Assembly: GCA_037349315.1 (NCBI GenBank)
Contig: JBAIAC010000042.1
Location: 3,224,001-3,288,000, forward strand
Direction of reading: 5' to 3'
DNA: 64,000 nt
Source: Chelydra serpentina
Lineage: Eukaryota; Chordata; Testudines; Chelydridae
A model generated the notes under the pieces. That model did not search any database, was not told where the DNA came from, and was given only the letters and a program-made list of their open reading frames with translations. The position numbers were made by a program, and so were the translations under genes. Shown here piece by piece: positions 11,734 to 23,004 of this stretch. Numbering within the stretch: position 1 is the first letter of the stretch; each line of letters begins with the position of its first letter.

Positions 11734-13670
11734 GAGGGAGGGGGGGAATATCTCACTGGGGAACCGGAAATCAGCCTCTCTAGCCTCACACACCCCAGTC
11801 TCTATGACCTTGGATGTCTCCCGTCTACCCAGCCCCTGGCTCCTCATCTCTATGACCTGTGGAAGTTCCTCCCCCTCCCTCCCTATAGCCCCAGGGATGG
11901 AAGGGGGAGGGGGAAGAACCCCTCGGGCTGCAGGAGGGGCCCTGAGGGGCAGAGGTGGGGGCTGGGTAGGGGGCAGAACTAACAGCCGAGCTGGGGAGAG
12001 GTGGAGGTGGAGGTGGGGGTGGCAGGGACACAGCATGAAGCAATCAGGGTTTGGGGGGTTTGGGAAAAGCAGCAGCAGGGAGCGTTTTGTACAGATCTGT
12101 GGGATTAGATCTCACTGGTCCTGCCACAGGGGCCCAAGTCACCTTCCCCTGTAACTACAGGACAGCTGGTAACCTCGTAATTGTCACAAAAGAGGGGGGA
12201 AGGAAGAGGGGAGATGGGTGCAGATTGATCACAAACCCCCCCCCCCCCCCCATTATATAACCTTAAAAAATTATCATTGGGTCAGTCTCATGAATTTTGT
12301 TAAACTCCTGAGGTTGGCAGCACTGGGAGAGGTAGGGATAGGGCAGGTTTAACCAGAGGGAATTAGAAGCAGCAAGAATAAAAATGGAAATTAAAATTAA
12401 ACAAGAATAAAGGGAAAGTCTATGAGGAATGGTGGAAAACAGAAGAGTGACAGGAAAATATCCCTGGCCGGGGAACCAGCCCGGGGGCAACAAGAGGGGA
12501 AGGGATAAAATCAGGGGGAACAAGGGAGCAGCCATGGGGGATGATCTGTGACAGGGAGGGGAGGAGAGTGGGGGAGAGACAGGAAAATAAACAGGGATCA
12601 GAAGTGAGGGTTAGAAAAACGAGTAGAAAAGGACAGTATGAACGGAAAGGGAACATGAGAGGGACAGAGATTTATTACAAGTTACTGAAAGTGAGACTGT
12701 AACTCATTAATTCCCTATATTAATTGCTGTACAACTGTACTGTTGTTGTGCCATTAAGAAAACTGTTCTCAGTACCTGGGGATCTGCTTTCCATGCTGTG
12801 GTTATTAAGGCTCCTTCTCCGCTCCCTTTACTTACAACCTTTAGTTACTTACTGTAAATAAAACATTACAAACAATTTTTCATGTTTGTTCTACTTTACT
12901 GTCCCAGCTGCAGGTGCTGGGGGCAGCGCCATGGGCTTTGCTTTCTGACTTGGTTGTGTCCCCCCAGACTCCACAGGAAATATTGTTCCCCTAGGAGGAG
13001 AGTTTGGGGTTTACTGGGATGTGTCACTCTCCAGCCTGTGCTCTGTCTCTGTCTGTACACACCCATGTCAATCAGGAATTCCTCAACGGTGCTCTGCAGG
13101 GAGGAGACTGGTTGCAGAAGGTGCAATCCATGACTTGGTGTTGCAATGCTGAGCATCACAGGGCTTAATTTGTAGGCAACTAGAAAATCATAGTCTGCAA
13201 CTCTGAAAAGCTGAGTTAGGGGGCTAAACTCCCTAGACAATGCATGGGCATCACAGGCCCCGTACAGTGCGATTCACAAAAGCCAGCTGACTAGGTGTGC
13301 AGCCATCTAAGCTAACCAAGGAGAGAGGCGACAAGGGGGGAGGGGTGTCCTAAGCCCACAGACAGGTGCCTAAATCGGGGCTGCAGAGGGACACCTATGT
13401 CTGCTTAGCAATCGACAGACGGGAACCCAGTGTCTGATATCAGGTGGCTCAGGCGCCAAGGTGTTTCTTACTGGAATGAGGTAGGCACCTCCTCGCCACG
13501 CTGAGCCGCAACCGCCGGGGTGCGGGGCCCTGAGCCTGCTCCGGGCGGGGACTGCAGACCTTGCTTCTTTTTTCCCCTTAAAGTGCTCAGTGTTTAGGGG
13601 AGGAAAGTGAATGAGATTTTTCTTAGAGCAGGTGTGAAAAAGCAGAAGAGACCAAAATCTAAAAACACTT
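11734..13670. other. 3' flank of TRIM gene, no further gene
   Basis: Contains candidate AATAAA signals (12377, 12406, 12857) and a poly-C run (about 12236-12251). 12540-13460 recurs, same orientation, at 51900-52860. No RING or B-box exon is present here or before 13961. Confidence 0.6.
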
Positions 13671-13960
13671 CAGCTGGGAACCTGCTGTCCCTCAGAGCAT
13701 GGAGGCCAAGGAGTAAATTGGCCACAGAGACTCAATTCCCCTTTTGTCCTCAGAGCTGATCTCTTCAGACCAGAGTTGAAGAATATTAATGAGTCCTTTG
13801 AAGGGAAGGTTGTATGGCCATGGGCTGTGTTGCACCTGCTCTGAGGCTGGGAGAAGTCGAGGAATTCGAACTCCAGGCCCATTAGAGCAGCGACTCACTA
13901 GCCAGAACTTATAATGAGTCACTGAATGTAATATAATCACGTGAAATTGTTTATCTCCAG

Positions 13961-16900
13961 GTGTGAGGACGGGAAGTTTCAGCAGCCAGAGGAGATTTCT
14001 CCTGAACTGGAAGAGCGAGTCAGTGATTTCTCCCAGAAAACGATTGTGCTATTGGAGACTCTGGGGAAGTTCAAAGGTACCTAGAAGGGATCTAGGAATG
14101 GAAATTGGGATGAGCCTCTGAGACTGAGGGAGGAGACTGTCTCTGGCCAATTGGTTCACACTTAGATGATGCTTCCATTTAATAGTTGGGTGAGAATGTC
14201 ATGCACTTGGGGTCCAAGTCACTCAGGTTGATTATTTCAAACCTTTATTTCTAACAAAAATATGCCTTGCCATGACGATTACTGTTAAAGAAAGAAATGA
14301 CTCAGACTCGTAGACTTTAAGGCCAAAAGGGACCATCATGATCATCCAGTCTGACCTCCTGCATACTGCAGGCCACAGAACCTCACTCACTCACTCCTGC
14401 AATAGACCCCTAGCCTCTGGCTGAGTGACTGACTTCAGGTTACAGAGAATCCACCATTGACTTTAGTTTAAATCTGCAAGTGACCCGTGCCCCACACCAC
14501 AGAGGAAGGCAGAAAACCCCCCAGGCTCTCTGCCAATCTGACTTGGGAGGAAATTCCTTCCTGACCCCAAATGTGGTGGTCAGTTGAATACTAAGCATTT
14601 TGGCAAGATCCCAACAGCCAGACACACGGCAAAGAACTCTCTATAGCTCAGAGCCCTCCCCATCTACTGCCCCATCAGCAGCCATGGGGCACATTTCTCA
14701 AAGGCGGACCCAGCCCATCACTGGGCTCGGGTCCCCTATGGCAGCCAGTCATGGCCAAATGGGCTGTAGGAAGGAGAAAGCCCCTCCCCCATGGCCAGGG
14801 AGCCCTCCACCACCGGAGCCTCTGGTGCCTCCTCCACAGCAGCTGCAGGCACAAGGCCTGTTCCTGAGAGGGCTGGGAATGGGGTGGGGGTGGGGAGGGC
14901 GGGTGGAAGGGGGGGTGGGGGGAGGACGAGGGATAGAGGGAAGTGGGCCGTGTAAAGCTGGGCCTCTGATACGCTGCACACTGGCCAAGACACACGGGGC
15001 CCATTGTCCTAGGGATGTAACTCTGGCTGGCTTCAGAACTTCCTTATCCTGTGCAAAGGTCTGCACCGGCCCCTGCAGCCACTGAACAGCGGAGTCACCC
15101 CTCTCCTGCCAGTCCAGGGGTGAATTTGTCCAATTGAGCCAACCTTCCCCCCCCTCAATTCCCACATTTATAAAATGGTTTTACTATTATTTCTATTTCT
15201 GCCTGTGGAGGACGAGGCCCCGTCGTGCTGCTTTCTGTAGAGACACTGAGTAAACAGACCCAACAGCTCACAATTAGAGCCAGGATTTCACAAACTCTCA
15301 ATATCCCATTAGTGTCAAAGGGACCAAAGTGGGTAAAGTTACTTTTATTCCAAAGTCTTTGCAGACTCCGGGTCTAGGTTAGGACAAAAGGCAGAATGAG
15401 AGAAACTGGAGTCTGAAGGGTGGGAGGGGATGAGGAGGGGAAAAGTAAATCTCACTTACAGAGTGTCTGTCCTGGGATGGTTGTGAGACTACAGGGATGT
15501 TGGTCCCATTGCTGGGAGATGTCTGAATGAGAGAGGAAAGAGATGATTTTAGACCTTTTTATATGAAATATCTGAGTGTTTCTCGGTGTGTTTCTCTGTC
15601 CTAATTAAGACAGTTCTACGAGTTGAGAGTGGGGACGCTGTTATAAATATGAAAGCCTGAAATCTCGTCTCCTTTCTCCTTCCCCCCTCCAGACACTCTG
15701 CCGTCTGCACTAGAGACAAAAGGAGAAGGATCCCTAGGAACATTCAGAGAGGGTGAGTTTGCAGCTGGAGATTGTCTTTAAATGATCAGAAAACGTCTTC
15801 ATGAGATTGTAGCTAAAGTTACCAACCAAAACGATACCGACCACGACACACACACCCCTAAAAACAACACATTGAACAGTGAGGAGCTCCCACGCTGAAG
15901 TCACACAAACACACCTGACACCGACCTGAGTGCTGAGTTCAGGCCCAGGCTGCTGAACAGAAAAACTCTCCCTGAGCAGCCTGTGAACAGAGCTTTCTGC
16001 CCTGAGGGCTGACACATCCCTATGCTTTAGCACGGTGCAGGGGGTCTCCCGGATCGTGCTTCCCCAACAAATGGCCTTTCCTCTGGGCCGGGCTGGGCTC
16101 TCCCATTGGAGCTGCTCCCTGCTTCCTGGATTGGGGAGACGCTCTTCCTGTGAGGCTGTCAGCTCCTCACTTCTCTCTAGACTGGGGATTGGGCTACCCC
16201 ACCCAATGCCAGTTCCTACTCTTTTCTTAATTGGCTCTTCCTACTCTGGAGGCTGCATTTAGGGGAGGGAGCTTCCCCCTGGGGTTCAAAGCTGGTACCT
16301 GCCTCCTCTGCTCCCTTCTCATTAAAACCTTCCTTGCTGTGTCTCTGAGGCTGGGAATGGAGCCGCCCCAGCAGGGGGAGCAGGGACCTGAAGCCTCAGC
16401 AAGCAAATGAAAAACCATTTCACAGACTGAGTAACTGCAGCAACATCCCTGCTCAATCTCAGGTGCCCAGGACAGAGGCAGGTCCCTGGGATCCAGGACT
16501 GTCCCAGCTAGGACGGGGCTTCTGGGGAGTGTGAGAAATGGGCCCAGCCTCCCCCAGGGCCGAGCTCTTCCCCTAACGCTCTGATTCTCTCTCCCCAGCG
16601 AATGTGACTCTGGATCCAGACACGGTTCATCCCAAACTCGTCCTGTCTGAGGATCGGAAAAGTGTGAGCTGGGGAGACACACCCCAGCGACTGTCCAAGA
16701 ACCCTGAGAGATTTGACACTCGGCCCTGGGTGCTGGGCTGTGAGGGATTCACCTCGGGGAGACATTGCTGGGAGGTGGAGGTGGGGTGTGAGGGATACTG
16801 GGCTGTGGGGGTGGCCAGAGAGTCTGTGAGGAGGAAGGGACGGATCAGCTGTAGCCCTGAGGGGGGGATCTGGGCTGTGGAGCGGTGGTGGTGGGGTCAG

Positions 16901-17116
16901 TTCCGGGCTCGCAGCTCCCCTGTGACCCCCCTGCCCCTGAGCCGGGTCCCCAGCAGGATCCGGGTTTGTCTGGACTGTGGCCGGGGGCAGGTGACGTTTA
17001 TCGATGCTGGTGACGAGGCCCCGATCTTCACTTTCCCGCCGGGCTCCGTCCCTGGGGAGAGAATCCGACCCTGGCTCCGGTTGGGGTGGGGATCCCGGCT
17101 CCGACTGTGTCCCTGA
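13961..17116 (+). CDS. Second TRIM 3' cassette (exons 5', 6', 7' with PRY-SPRY), no RING
   Basis: Exons 13961-14076 (116 bp), 15693-15752 (60 bp) and 16599-17116 (PRY-SPRY to TGA) keep all splice sites, phases and open frame. No RING/B-box, 96-bp, 231-bp or 23-bp exon lies between 11734 and 13961, so this is not a complete gene by itself. Exon 5' enters in the same phase as exon 5, so exon 4 at 7770-7792 could splice to it and give the upstream TRIM a different SPRY domain. Differences from the first SPRY cluster after the WGD motif and around the AVERWWWGQF segment, places corresponding to SPRY variable loops. The alternatives are a 5'-truncated duplicate still under weak constraint, or simply too young to have decayed. 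Candidate poly(A) signal at about 17771. Confidence 0.6.
14305..14625 (-). mobile_element. CR1 LINE 3' end fragment (duplicated copy)
   Basis: Same CR1 tail as 8868-9225, at the equivalent position in the duplicated TRIM block, with a short internal deletion. Confidence 0.7.
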
Positions 17117-18159
17117 GACACACAGCAGAGGGAGGAACTGGAAATCAGCCTCTCTAGCCTTATGTACCCCAGTCTCTATGACCTTGGAGGACTCTTGTCT
17201 ACCCAGCCCTTGGCTTCTCATCTCTATGACCTGTGGAATCCCATCCCCTCCCCTGCATCTCCAGAGATGGGAGGGGATGGGGGGAAGAACCCCTTGGGCT
17301 GCAGGAGAGGGAGAGGGGCCCTGAGGGGCAGATGTGGGGGCTGGGCAGAGGGCAGAACTAACAGCCGGGCTGGGGACAGGCAGAAGTGGGGGTGGCAGGG
17401 ACAGACAATGAATCAATCAGGGTTTGGGGGGTTGGGGAGAAGTAGCAGCAGGAAGCGTTTTGTACAGATCTGTGGGATTAGATCTCATGGGGTCTCCCAG
17501 CCAGAGCTCCTGCCGCAGGGGGCCAAGTCACCTTCCCCTGTAACTACAGGACAGCTGGTAACCCTGAAATTGTCACAAAAGGGGCGGGGAGGGGAGATGG
17601 GTGCAGATTGACCCAAAAAAACCATTATATAGCCTTAAAAAAGTCATCATTGGGTCAGTCTCATGATTTTTTTTTTTAAACTCCTGAGGTTGGGAGCACT
17701 CGGGGAGGCATGGACAGGGCGGGTTTAACCAGAGGGAATTAGAAGAAGCAAGAAGAAAAATTTGAATGAAAATAAAAGAAGAATAAAGGGCGAGTCCAGG
17801 GGAAATGGTGGAAAATAGAAAATTTTAAGAATAACAAGAAAATATCCCTGGCAGGGGAACCAGCCGGGGTCAGCAAGAGGGGAAGGAATAAAATCAGGGG
17901 GGAGAAGGGAGCAGCCATGGGCGATGATCTGTGACAGGGAGGGGAGGAGAGTGGGAGAGACACAGGAAAATAAACAGGGATCAGAAGTGAGGGTTAGAAA
18001 AATGAGTAGAAAGGGACAGTATGAAAGGAAAGTGATCGTGAGAGGGACAGAGATTTATTAAAAGATACTGAAAGTGAGACTGTAACTCATTAATTCCCTA
18101 TATTAATTCCTGGACAACTGTACTGTTGTTGTGCCATTAAGAAAACTGTTCTCAGTAGC

Positions 18160-18635
18160 TGCCCCCTTCTTACATAGCTTAGTGATGGGGGCAGCTAGGG
18201 AGCTAAAGTGGGGTACAAACCTCTGGTAGTACCCCGCCATCCCGATAAAGGCCTGGACCTGTTTTTTGGTCTGGGGAACAGGCCAATCTCTGATCGCCTC
18301 CTGATGGGAGGATTGGCTCCCATCTCAGGGAAGAGATCCACCAGGGGGTCTTCCCCCTTCTTCCAATCGTCCCATACTGGGTCTAGGGGTCCCCTTACTC
18401 TCCTCCCATCCAGCAGCTCGAAAGGGAAGAACCCTGGGGATTCCTAGGGCACTTCCCTGTGCCACAGGTGGGGCAGGTACTTGTCCCAGTTCTGCGGATG
18501 CTGATTTATAAAAGTCCTCAGCATCATCCTCGCGGTCCCATGAAATCTCTCCACCAGCCCTTTGGACTGAGGGTGATATGCAGAGGCCCAGATGGGCCAG
18601 ACCCCTTCTTTTTTTCCCTTATGCCTGGTCCACAC
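18160..18635 (-). mobile_element. Ty3/gypsy-like retroelement pol fragments
   Basis: On the minus strand, 18635-18310 encodes the end of an integrase core (AYHPQSKGLVERFHGT motif, then a PFELLDGRRVRGPL segment) broken by a TAG at 18444-18446. From about 18300 to 18166, in another frame, comes a reverse-transcriptase connection segment (FIGMAGYY, RFVPHFS). In intact elements RT precedes integrase, so the order is rearranged. No LTRs seen. Confidence 0.65.
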
Positions 18636-18814
18636 TATGAGTTTATGTCGATTTTAGCAGCACTAAATCAAATTAACCCTGCATCCGTCCACACAACGAA
18701 GCCATTTTTTTTTTACATAAAGGGCTCTTAAAATCGAATTCTGTACTCCTCCCCGACGAGGGGATTAGTGCTAAAATCGATATCGCCATGTCGAATTAGG
18801 GTTAGTGTGGACTA

Positions 18815-18934
18815 GGGTGACCAGATGTCCCGATTGTATAGGGACAGTCCCAATTTTGGGGTCTTTTTCTTATATAGGCTCCTATTACCCCCCACTCCCT
18901 GTCCCGATTTTTCACATTTGCTGTCTGGTCACCC
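18815..18934. mobile_element. Short MITE with TA target duplication
   Basis: 120 bp with inverted ends GGGTGACCAGA and TCTGGTCACCC, flanked by TA on both sides (18813-18814, 18935-18936), which is mariner/Tc1-like. It is nested in the Harbinger element. Confidence 0.7.
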
Positions 18935-19110
18935 TAGTGTGGACATAATTAGATGGTATTGGCCTCCGGGATCTATCCCACAGTGCACCGTTGTGACCAC
19001 TCTGGACAGCACTCTGAGCTCAGATGCACTGGCCAGGTAGACAGGAAAATCCCCGTGAACTGTTGAATTTCATTTCCTGTTTGGCCAGCGTGGCGAGCTC
19101 ATCAGCACAG

Positions 19111-21524
19111 GTAACCATGCAGAGCTCATCAGCAGAGGTGACCATGCAGTCCCAGAATCGAAAAAGAGCTCCAGCATGGACCGAATGGGAGGTACTAGAT
19201 CTGATCGCTGTATGGGGAGACGAATCCGTGCTATCAGAACTACGTGGCAAAAGACAAAATGGCAAAATATATGAAAAAAATCTCCAAGGCCATGATGGAC
19301 AGAGGATACAGCAGGGACACAACACAGTGCTGCATGAAAATTAAGGAGCTCAGACAAGCGTACGAGAAAACCAAAGAGTCAAACGGACACTCCGGGTCAC
19401 AGCTCCAGACATGCCGCTTTTACACTGAGCTGCATGCGGTTCTAGGGGGGGCCTCCACCACTACCCCATTCCTGTCCATGGACTCCGACGATGGGGTACT
19501 CTCAGTCGCCATGCCTGAGGATTTGGCGGACGGGGAAGATGATGATGAGGAGGACGAGGTTGCGGAGAGCACACAGCACACCAATTTCCCCGACAGCCAG
19601 GATCTTTTTATAACCCTGTCTGAAATGCCCTCCCAACCCTCCCAAGGCGGTATCCTGGACTGTGAAGCCGGAGAAGGCACCTCTGGTGAGTGTACCTTTT
19701 GTAAATAAAGTACATGGTTGAAAAGCAAGCGTTCTTTAATGAATAATTTGCCCTGAGGGTTAGGGATGCATTCGTGACCAGTCCAGCTACTAGAAAAGTC
19801 TGTTAATGTGTCTGGGGATGGAGCGGAAATCCTCCAGGGACAGCTCCATGAAGCTCTCCTGGAGGTACTCTAAAAGCCTTTGCAGAAGGTTTCTGGGGAG
19901 AGCAGCCTTATTCCGTCCGCCATGATAGGACACTTTACCATGCCATGCCAGTAGCAAGTAATCTGGTATCATTGCATGACAAAGCCTGGCAGCGTATGGT
20001 CCCGGTGTTGGCTGGCATTCAAGCAACATCCGGTCTTTCTCTGTCTGTGTTATCCTCATCAGAGTGATATAAATCATGGTAACCTGGTTGAAATAGGGGA
20101 ATTTAATTCAGGGGACATTCCGAGGTGGCTGTTCCTACTGGGCTGTTTGCCTGTGCCTGAAAAGAAATCCTCCCCTCAGTTTGGCAAGCGGTGGGAGTGG
20201 GGGTGGGGGAGGTATTGGCACTGAGCTGTTTGAGTTTGGCTAGTAGGGATCATCTCTGATACCAGCCATGCGGTGAGGGGGTGGACTCACTGAGCTGTTT
20301 GCATTTGGCTAGCAGGGATCTTCCCTGATACCAGCCACACGGTGGGGGGAGGAGTAAAGCGATCATCCCAGAGAAGGGGGAGGGGGGCGGGGGGACTAGT
20401 TGGGTTTCTGCTGCTGCACGTAACCCGAAAACCATAAGCACTAAATGGCCAACTCAGCGGGCTTTGCTTGGTATGCAAAATGAGGGCGCTGCTGTTATGA
20501 AGGCCGCAGAAGCCGAAAGACTATGGCTTACCATGGCCGCCTACAAGCCAAATTCTGTTGCCCGGCCCTGCGTGTGTGATCTCTAACACCAAAGCCGCAG
20601 ACACTCAATATAAGGGTACGTCTATACTTACGCGTCCGGTCGGAGGCGCGGGATCGATGTTCTGGGTTCGATTTATCGCATCTTGTCTAGACGTGATAAA
20701 TCGAACCAGGAAGTGCTCCCCCGTCGACGCCGGTAATCCTGCTCTGCGAACGGAGCAGGCGGAGTCGACGGGGGAGCCTGTGCACCGCGTCTGGACCACA
20801 GGTAAGTTCGAACTAAGATACTTCAACTTCAGCTACGTTATTAACGTAGCTGAAGTTGCGTATCTTAGTTCGACAGGGGGGGTTAGTGTAGACCTAGCCT
20901 AAGATGCAAAATGTGACCTTGTACTGAAAGCACATGTGCTATGTAATGTGAATGGTGTTGTTCACCATGAAAGAGTATACCCATTGTTCTGTAAAATGTA
21001 TCTTTTTAAATACTTCTCTCCCTTTTTTCTCTCCCGCAGCTGCAAATGTTTCAAGCCTCCCCCTAGCATCTCCATCCCAAAGGCTATCGCAGATAAGGCG
21101 GCGAAAAAAACACACACACGATGAAATGTTCTCTGAGATCATGCACTCCTCCTGCACTGAAAAAGCTCTGCAGAATGTGTGGAAGGACACAATAGCACAG
21201 TACAGGAAAGCAGCCAATGAATGTCAGGCCAGGAGGGACGATTGAGATGAGAGGTGGCGGCAGGAAGGTCAGAGGATGTGGGAGGCAATGGTGGAGCTAC
21301 TGGAGGATCAAACGGACATACTCCGGCGTCTGGTGGAGGTTCAGTAACGGCAGCAGGATCACAGACCGACGCTGCAGCCCATGTGTAACCGCACTCCCTT
21401 CTCCCCAAGTCCCATAGCCTCCTCACCCAGAGTCCCCAAAACACCGGGGGGCCTCCGGGAACCCAACCACTCCACCCCAGTGGACTGCCCAAGCAACAGA
21501 AGGCTAGCATTCAACAAGTTTTGA
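19111..21524 (+). pseudogene. Harbinger Myb/SANT-like DNA-binding protein gene, two exons, broken
   Basis: Exon 1 about 19111-19685 encodes a trihelix/SANT-type domain (RKRAPAWTEWEVLDLIAVWG start, then CRFYTELHAVLGG) and an acidic stretch. The donor GTGAGT follows at 19686. Exon 2 starts at 21040 after a pyrimidine tract and CGCAG and continues a coiled, Arg/Glu-rich tail ending near LAFNKF at 21524. Breaks: an extra A in the run 19274-19280 shifts frame, a TGA at 21243, and another in-frame stop near 21343. In Harbinger elements this protein helps the transposase reach DNA. Similar proteins are often annotated as host genes, but here it lies inside the transposon. Confidence 0.65.
20613..20902. 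mobile_element. MITE with long hairpin, in the Harbinger gene intron
   Basis: Starts GGGTACGTCTATAC and ends GTGTAGACCTAGCC, inverted ends. Inside, 20810-20872 is a near-perfect palindrome with arms of about 32 bp (CGAACTAAGATAC on the left, GTATCTTAGTTCG on the right). Confidence 0.65.
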
Positions 21525-21882
21525 AGTGGCCTTTTCCTTCCCTTCTCCACTCCTCCCACACCTCACCCGGGCTACTTTGTGAGTTATCCCCCTATTTTTA
21601 TAATCAATTGATAAAGACTGAATGGTTTTTTAAAAGATAGTGACTTTATTTCCTTTGCAACAAGCTGTGATCGCTTTTCCTTCCCTCCTCCCACAGCCCC
21701 ACCCGGGCTACCTGGTGAGTTATCTCCCTATTCTAATAATCAATTAATAAAGAATGAATGGTTTTTAAATGATAGTGACTTTATTTCCGATACATGCTCG
21801 AAGGGGGGAGGGCGGGTGTCCTACAGGTAATTAGAGTCAAGCAAGGGGGTTGGTTTTCATCAAGCAGAAACAAACACAACTG

Positions 21883-23004
21883 TCACACGGTACCCTGGCC
21901 AGTCACAAAACTGGTTTTCAAAGCTTCTCTGATGCACACCACATCCTGCTGTGCTCTTCTAATCGCCCTGGTGTCTGGCTGCATGTAATCAGCGGCCAGG
22001 CGATTTGCCTCAACGTCCCACCCCGCCATAAACGTCTCCCCCTTACTCTCACAGAGATTGTGGAGCACACAGCAAGCAGCAATAACAATGGGAATGTTGG
22101 TTTCGTTGAGGTCAGAACGAGTCAGTAAACTGCGTCAGCGACCTTTCAAATGTCCAAATGCACACTCTACCACCATTCTGCACTTGCTCAGCCTATAGTT
22201 GAACAGCTCCTTAATACTGTCCAGGGTGCCTGTGTACGGCTTCATGAGCCAGGGCATGAAGGGGTAGGCTGGGTCCCCAAGGATCACTATAGGCATTTCA
22301 ACATCCCCAACAGCTATTTTTTGGTCTGGGAAGTAAATACCTTCCTGCAGCTGTTTAAACAGACCAGAGTTCTTGAAGACGCGAGCGTCATGAACCTTTC
22401 CCGGCTATCCCACGTTGATGTTGGTGAAACATCCCTTGTGATCCACCAGTGCTTGCAGCACCATTGAAAAGTACCCCTTGCGGTTTATGTACTGGCTGCT
22501 CAGGTGCTCCGGTGCGAAGATAGGGATATGCGTTCTGTCTATAGCCCCACCACAGATAGTGAATCCCATTGCAGCAAAGCCATCTACTATGACCTGCACA
22601 TTTCCCAGAGTTACTACCTTTGATAGCAGTAGCTCAATGATTGCACTGGCTACTTGCATCACAGCAACCCCCACAGTAGATTTGCCCACTCCAAATTGAT
22701 TACCGACTGACCGGTAGCTGTCAGGCATTGCAAGCTTCCAGAGGGCTATCGCCACTCGCTTCTCAACTGTCAGGGCTGCTCTCATCTTTGTATTCTTGTG
22801 CTTCAGGGCAGGGGACAGCAAGTCAAAAAGTTCCATGAAAGTGCCCTTACACATGCGAAAGTTTTGCAGCCACTGGGAATCATTCCAGACCTGCAACACT
22901 ATGCGGTCCCACCAGTCTGCTAGTTTCCTGGGCCCAGAATCGGCATTCCATGGCATGAGCCTGCCCCATTGCCACCAGGATGTCCAAACAACACAAGTCT
23001 GTAG
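21883..23004 (-). pseudogene. Harbinger DDE transposase (HARBI1-like), two nonsense mutations, N-terminus lost
   Basis: Minus-strand reading gives a HARBI1-like transposase: GVGKST-type helix-turn-helix region, GGAIDRTHIPI with the first catalytic Asp, ILGDPAYPFMPW with the second, and VVECAFGHLKGR with the Glu, ending at 21883. The frame is open except for TAG at 22405-22407 and TGA at 22135-22137, both at places where relatives carry Trp. All three catalytic acids remain. The 5' part ends at the CR1 junction near 23005. Family role: cut-and-paste transposition at short TWA-like targets. Confidence 0.75.

Larger units (their letters stand above)
13671..18158 (+). repeat. Tandem segmental duplication of TRIM exons 5-7 with introns and 3' flank
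   Basis: Begins with the sequence of 8232 onward and follows it through introns, the CR1 tail and the 3' flank to the equivalent of about 12770. Exons lie in the same order. The 3' end is replaced at 18158 by retroelement sequence. Confidence 0.88.
18620..23004. mobile_element. PIF/Harbinger element with two genes, decayed and truncated by CR1
   Basis: Carries a Myb/SANT-like DNA-binding gene on the plus strand (about 19111-21524) and a DDE transposase on the minus strand (21883-23004), the usual two-gene organisation of PIF/Harbinger. The right part is cut by the CR1 at about 23005. The left end starts near a CTGGTCCACACTA-type terminus. Nested MITEs lie at 18815-18934 and 20613-20902. Confidence 0.7.

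Noticed and set aside
11038..12036. Long minus-strand frame opposite the SPRY exon (also 16508-17416, and plus strand 53783-54388)
   Set aside because: It recurs opposite every SPRY copy, as expected from GC-rich codon usage on the sense strand; the sense SPRY has clear motifs.
13671..17116. A complete third TRIM gene
   Set aside because: No RING, B-box or coiled-coil exon lies between 11734 and 13961; only exons 5-7 were duplicated.
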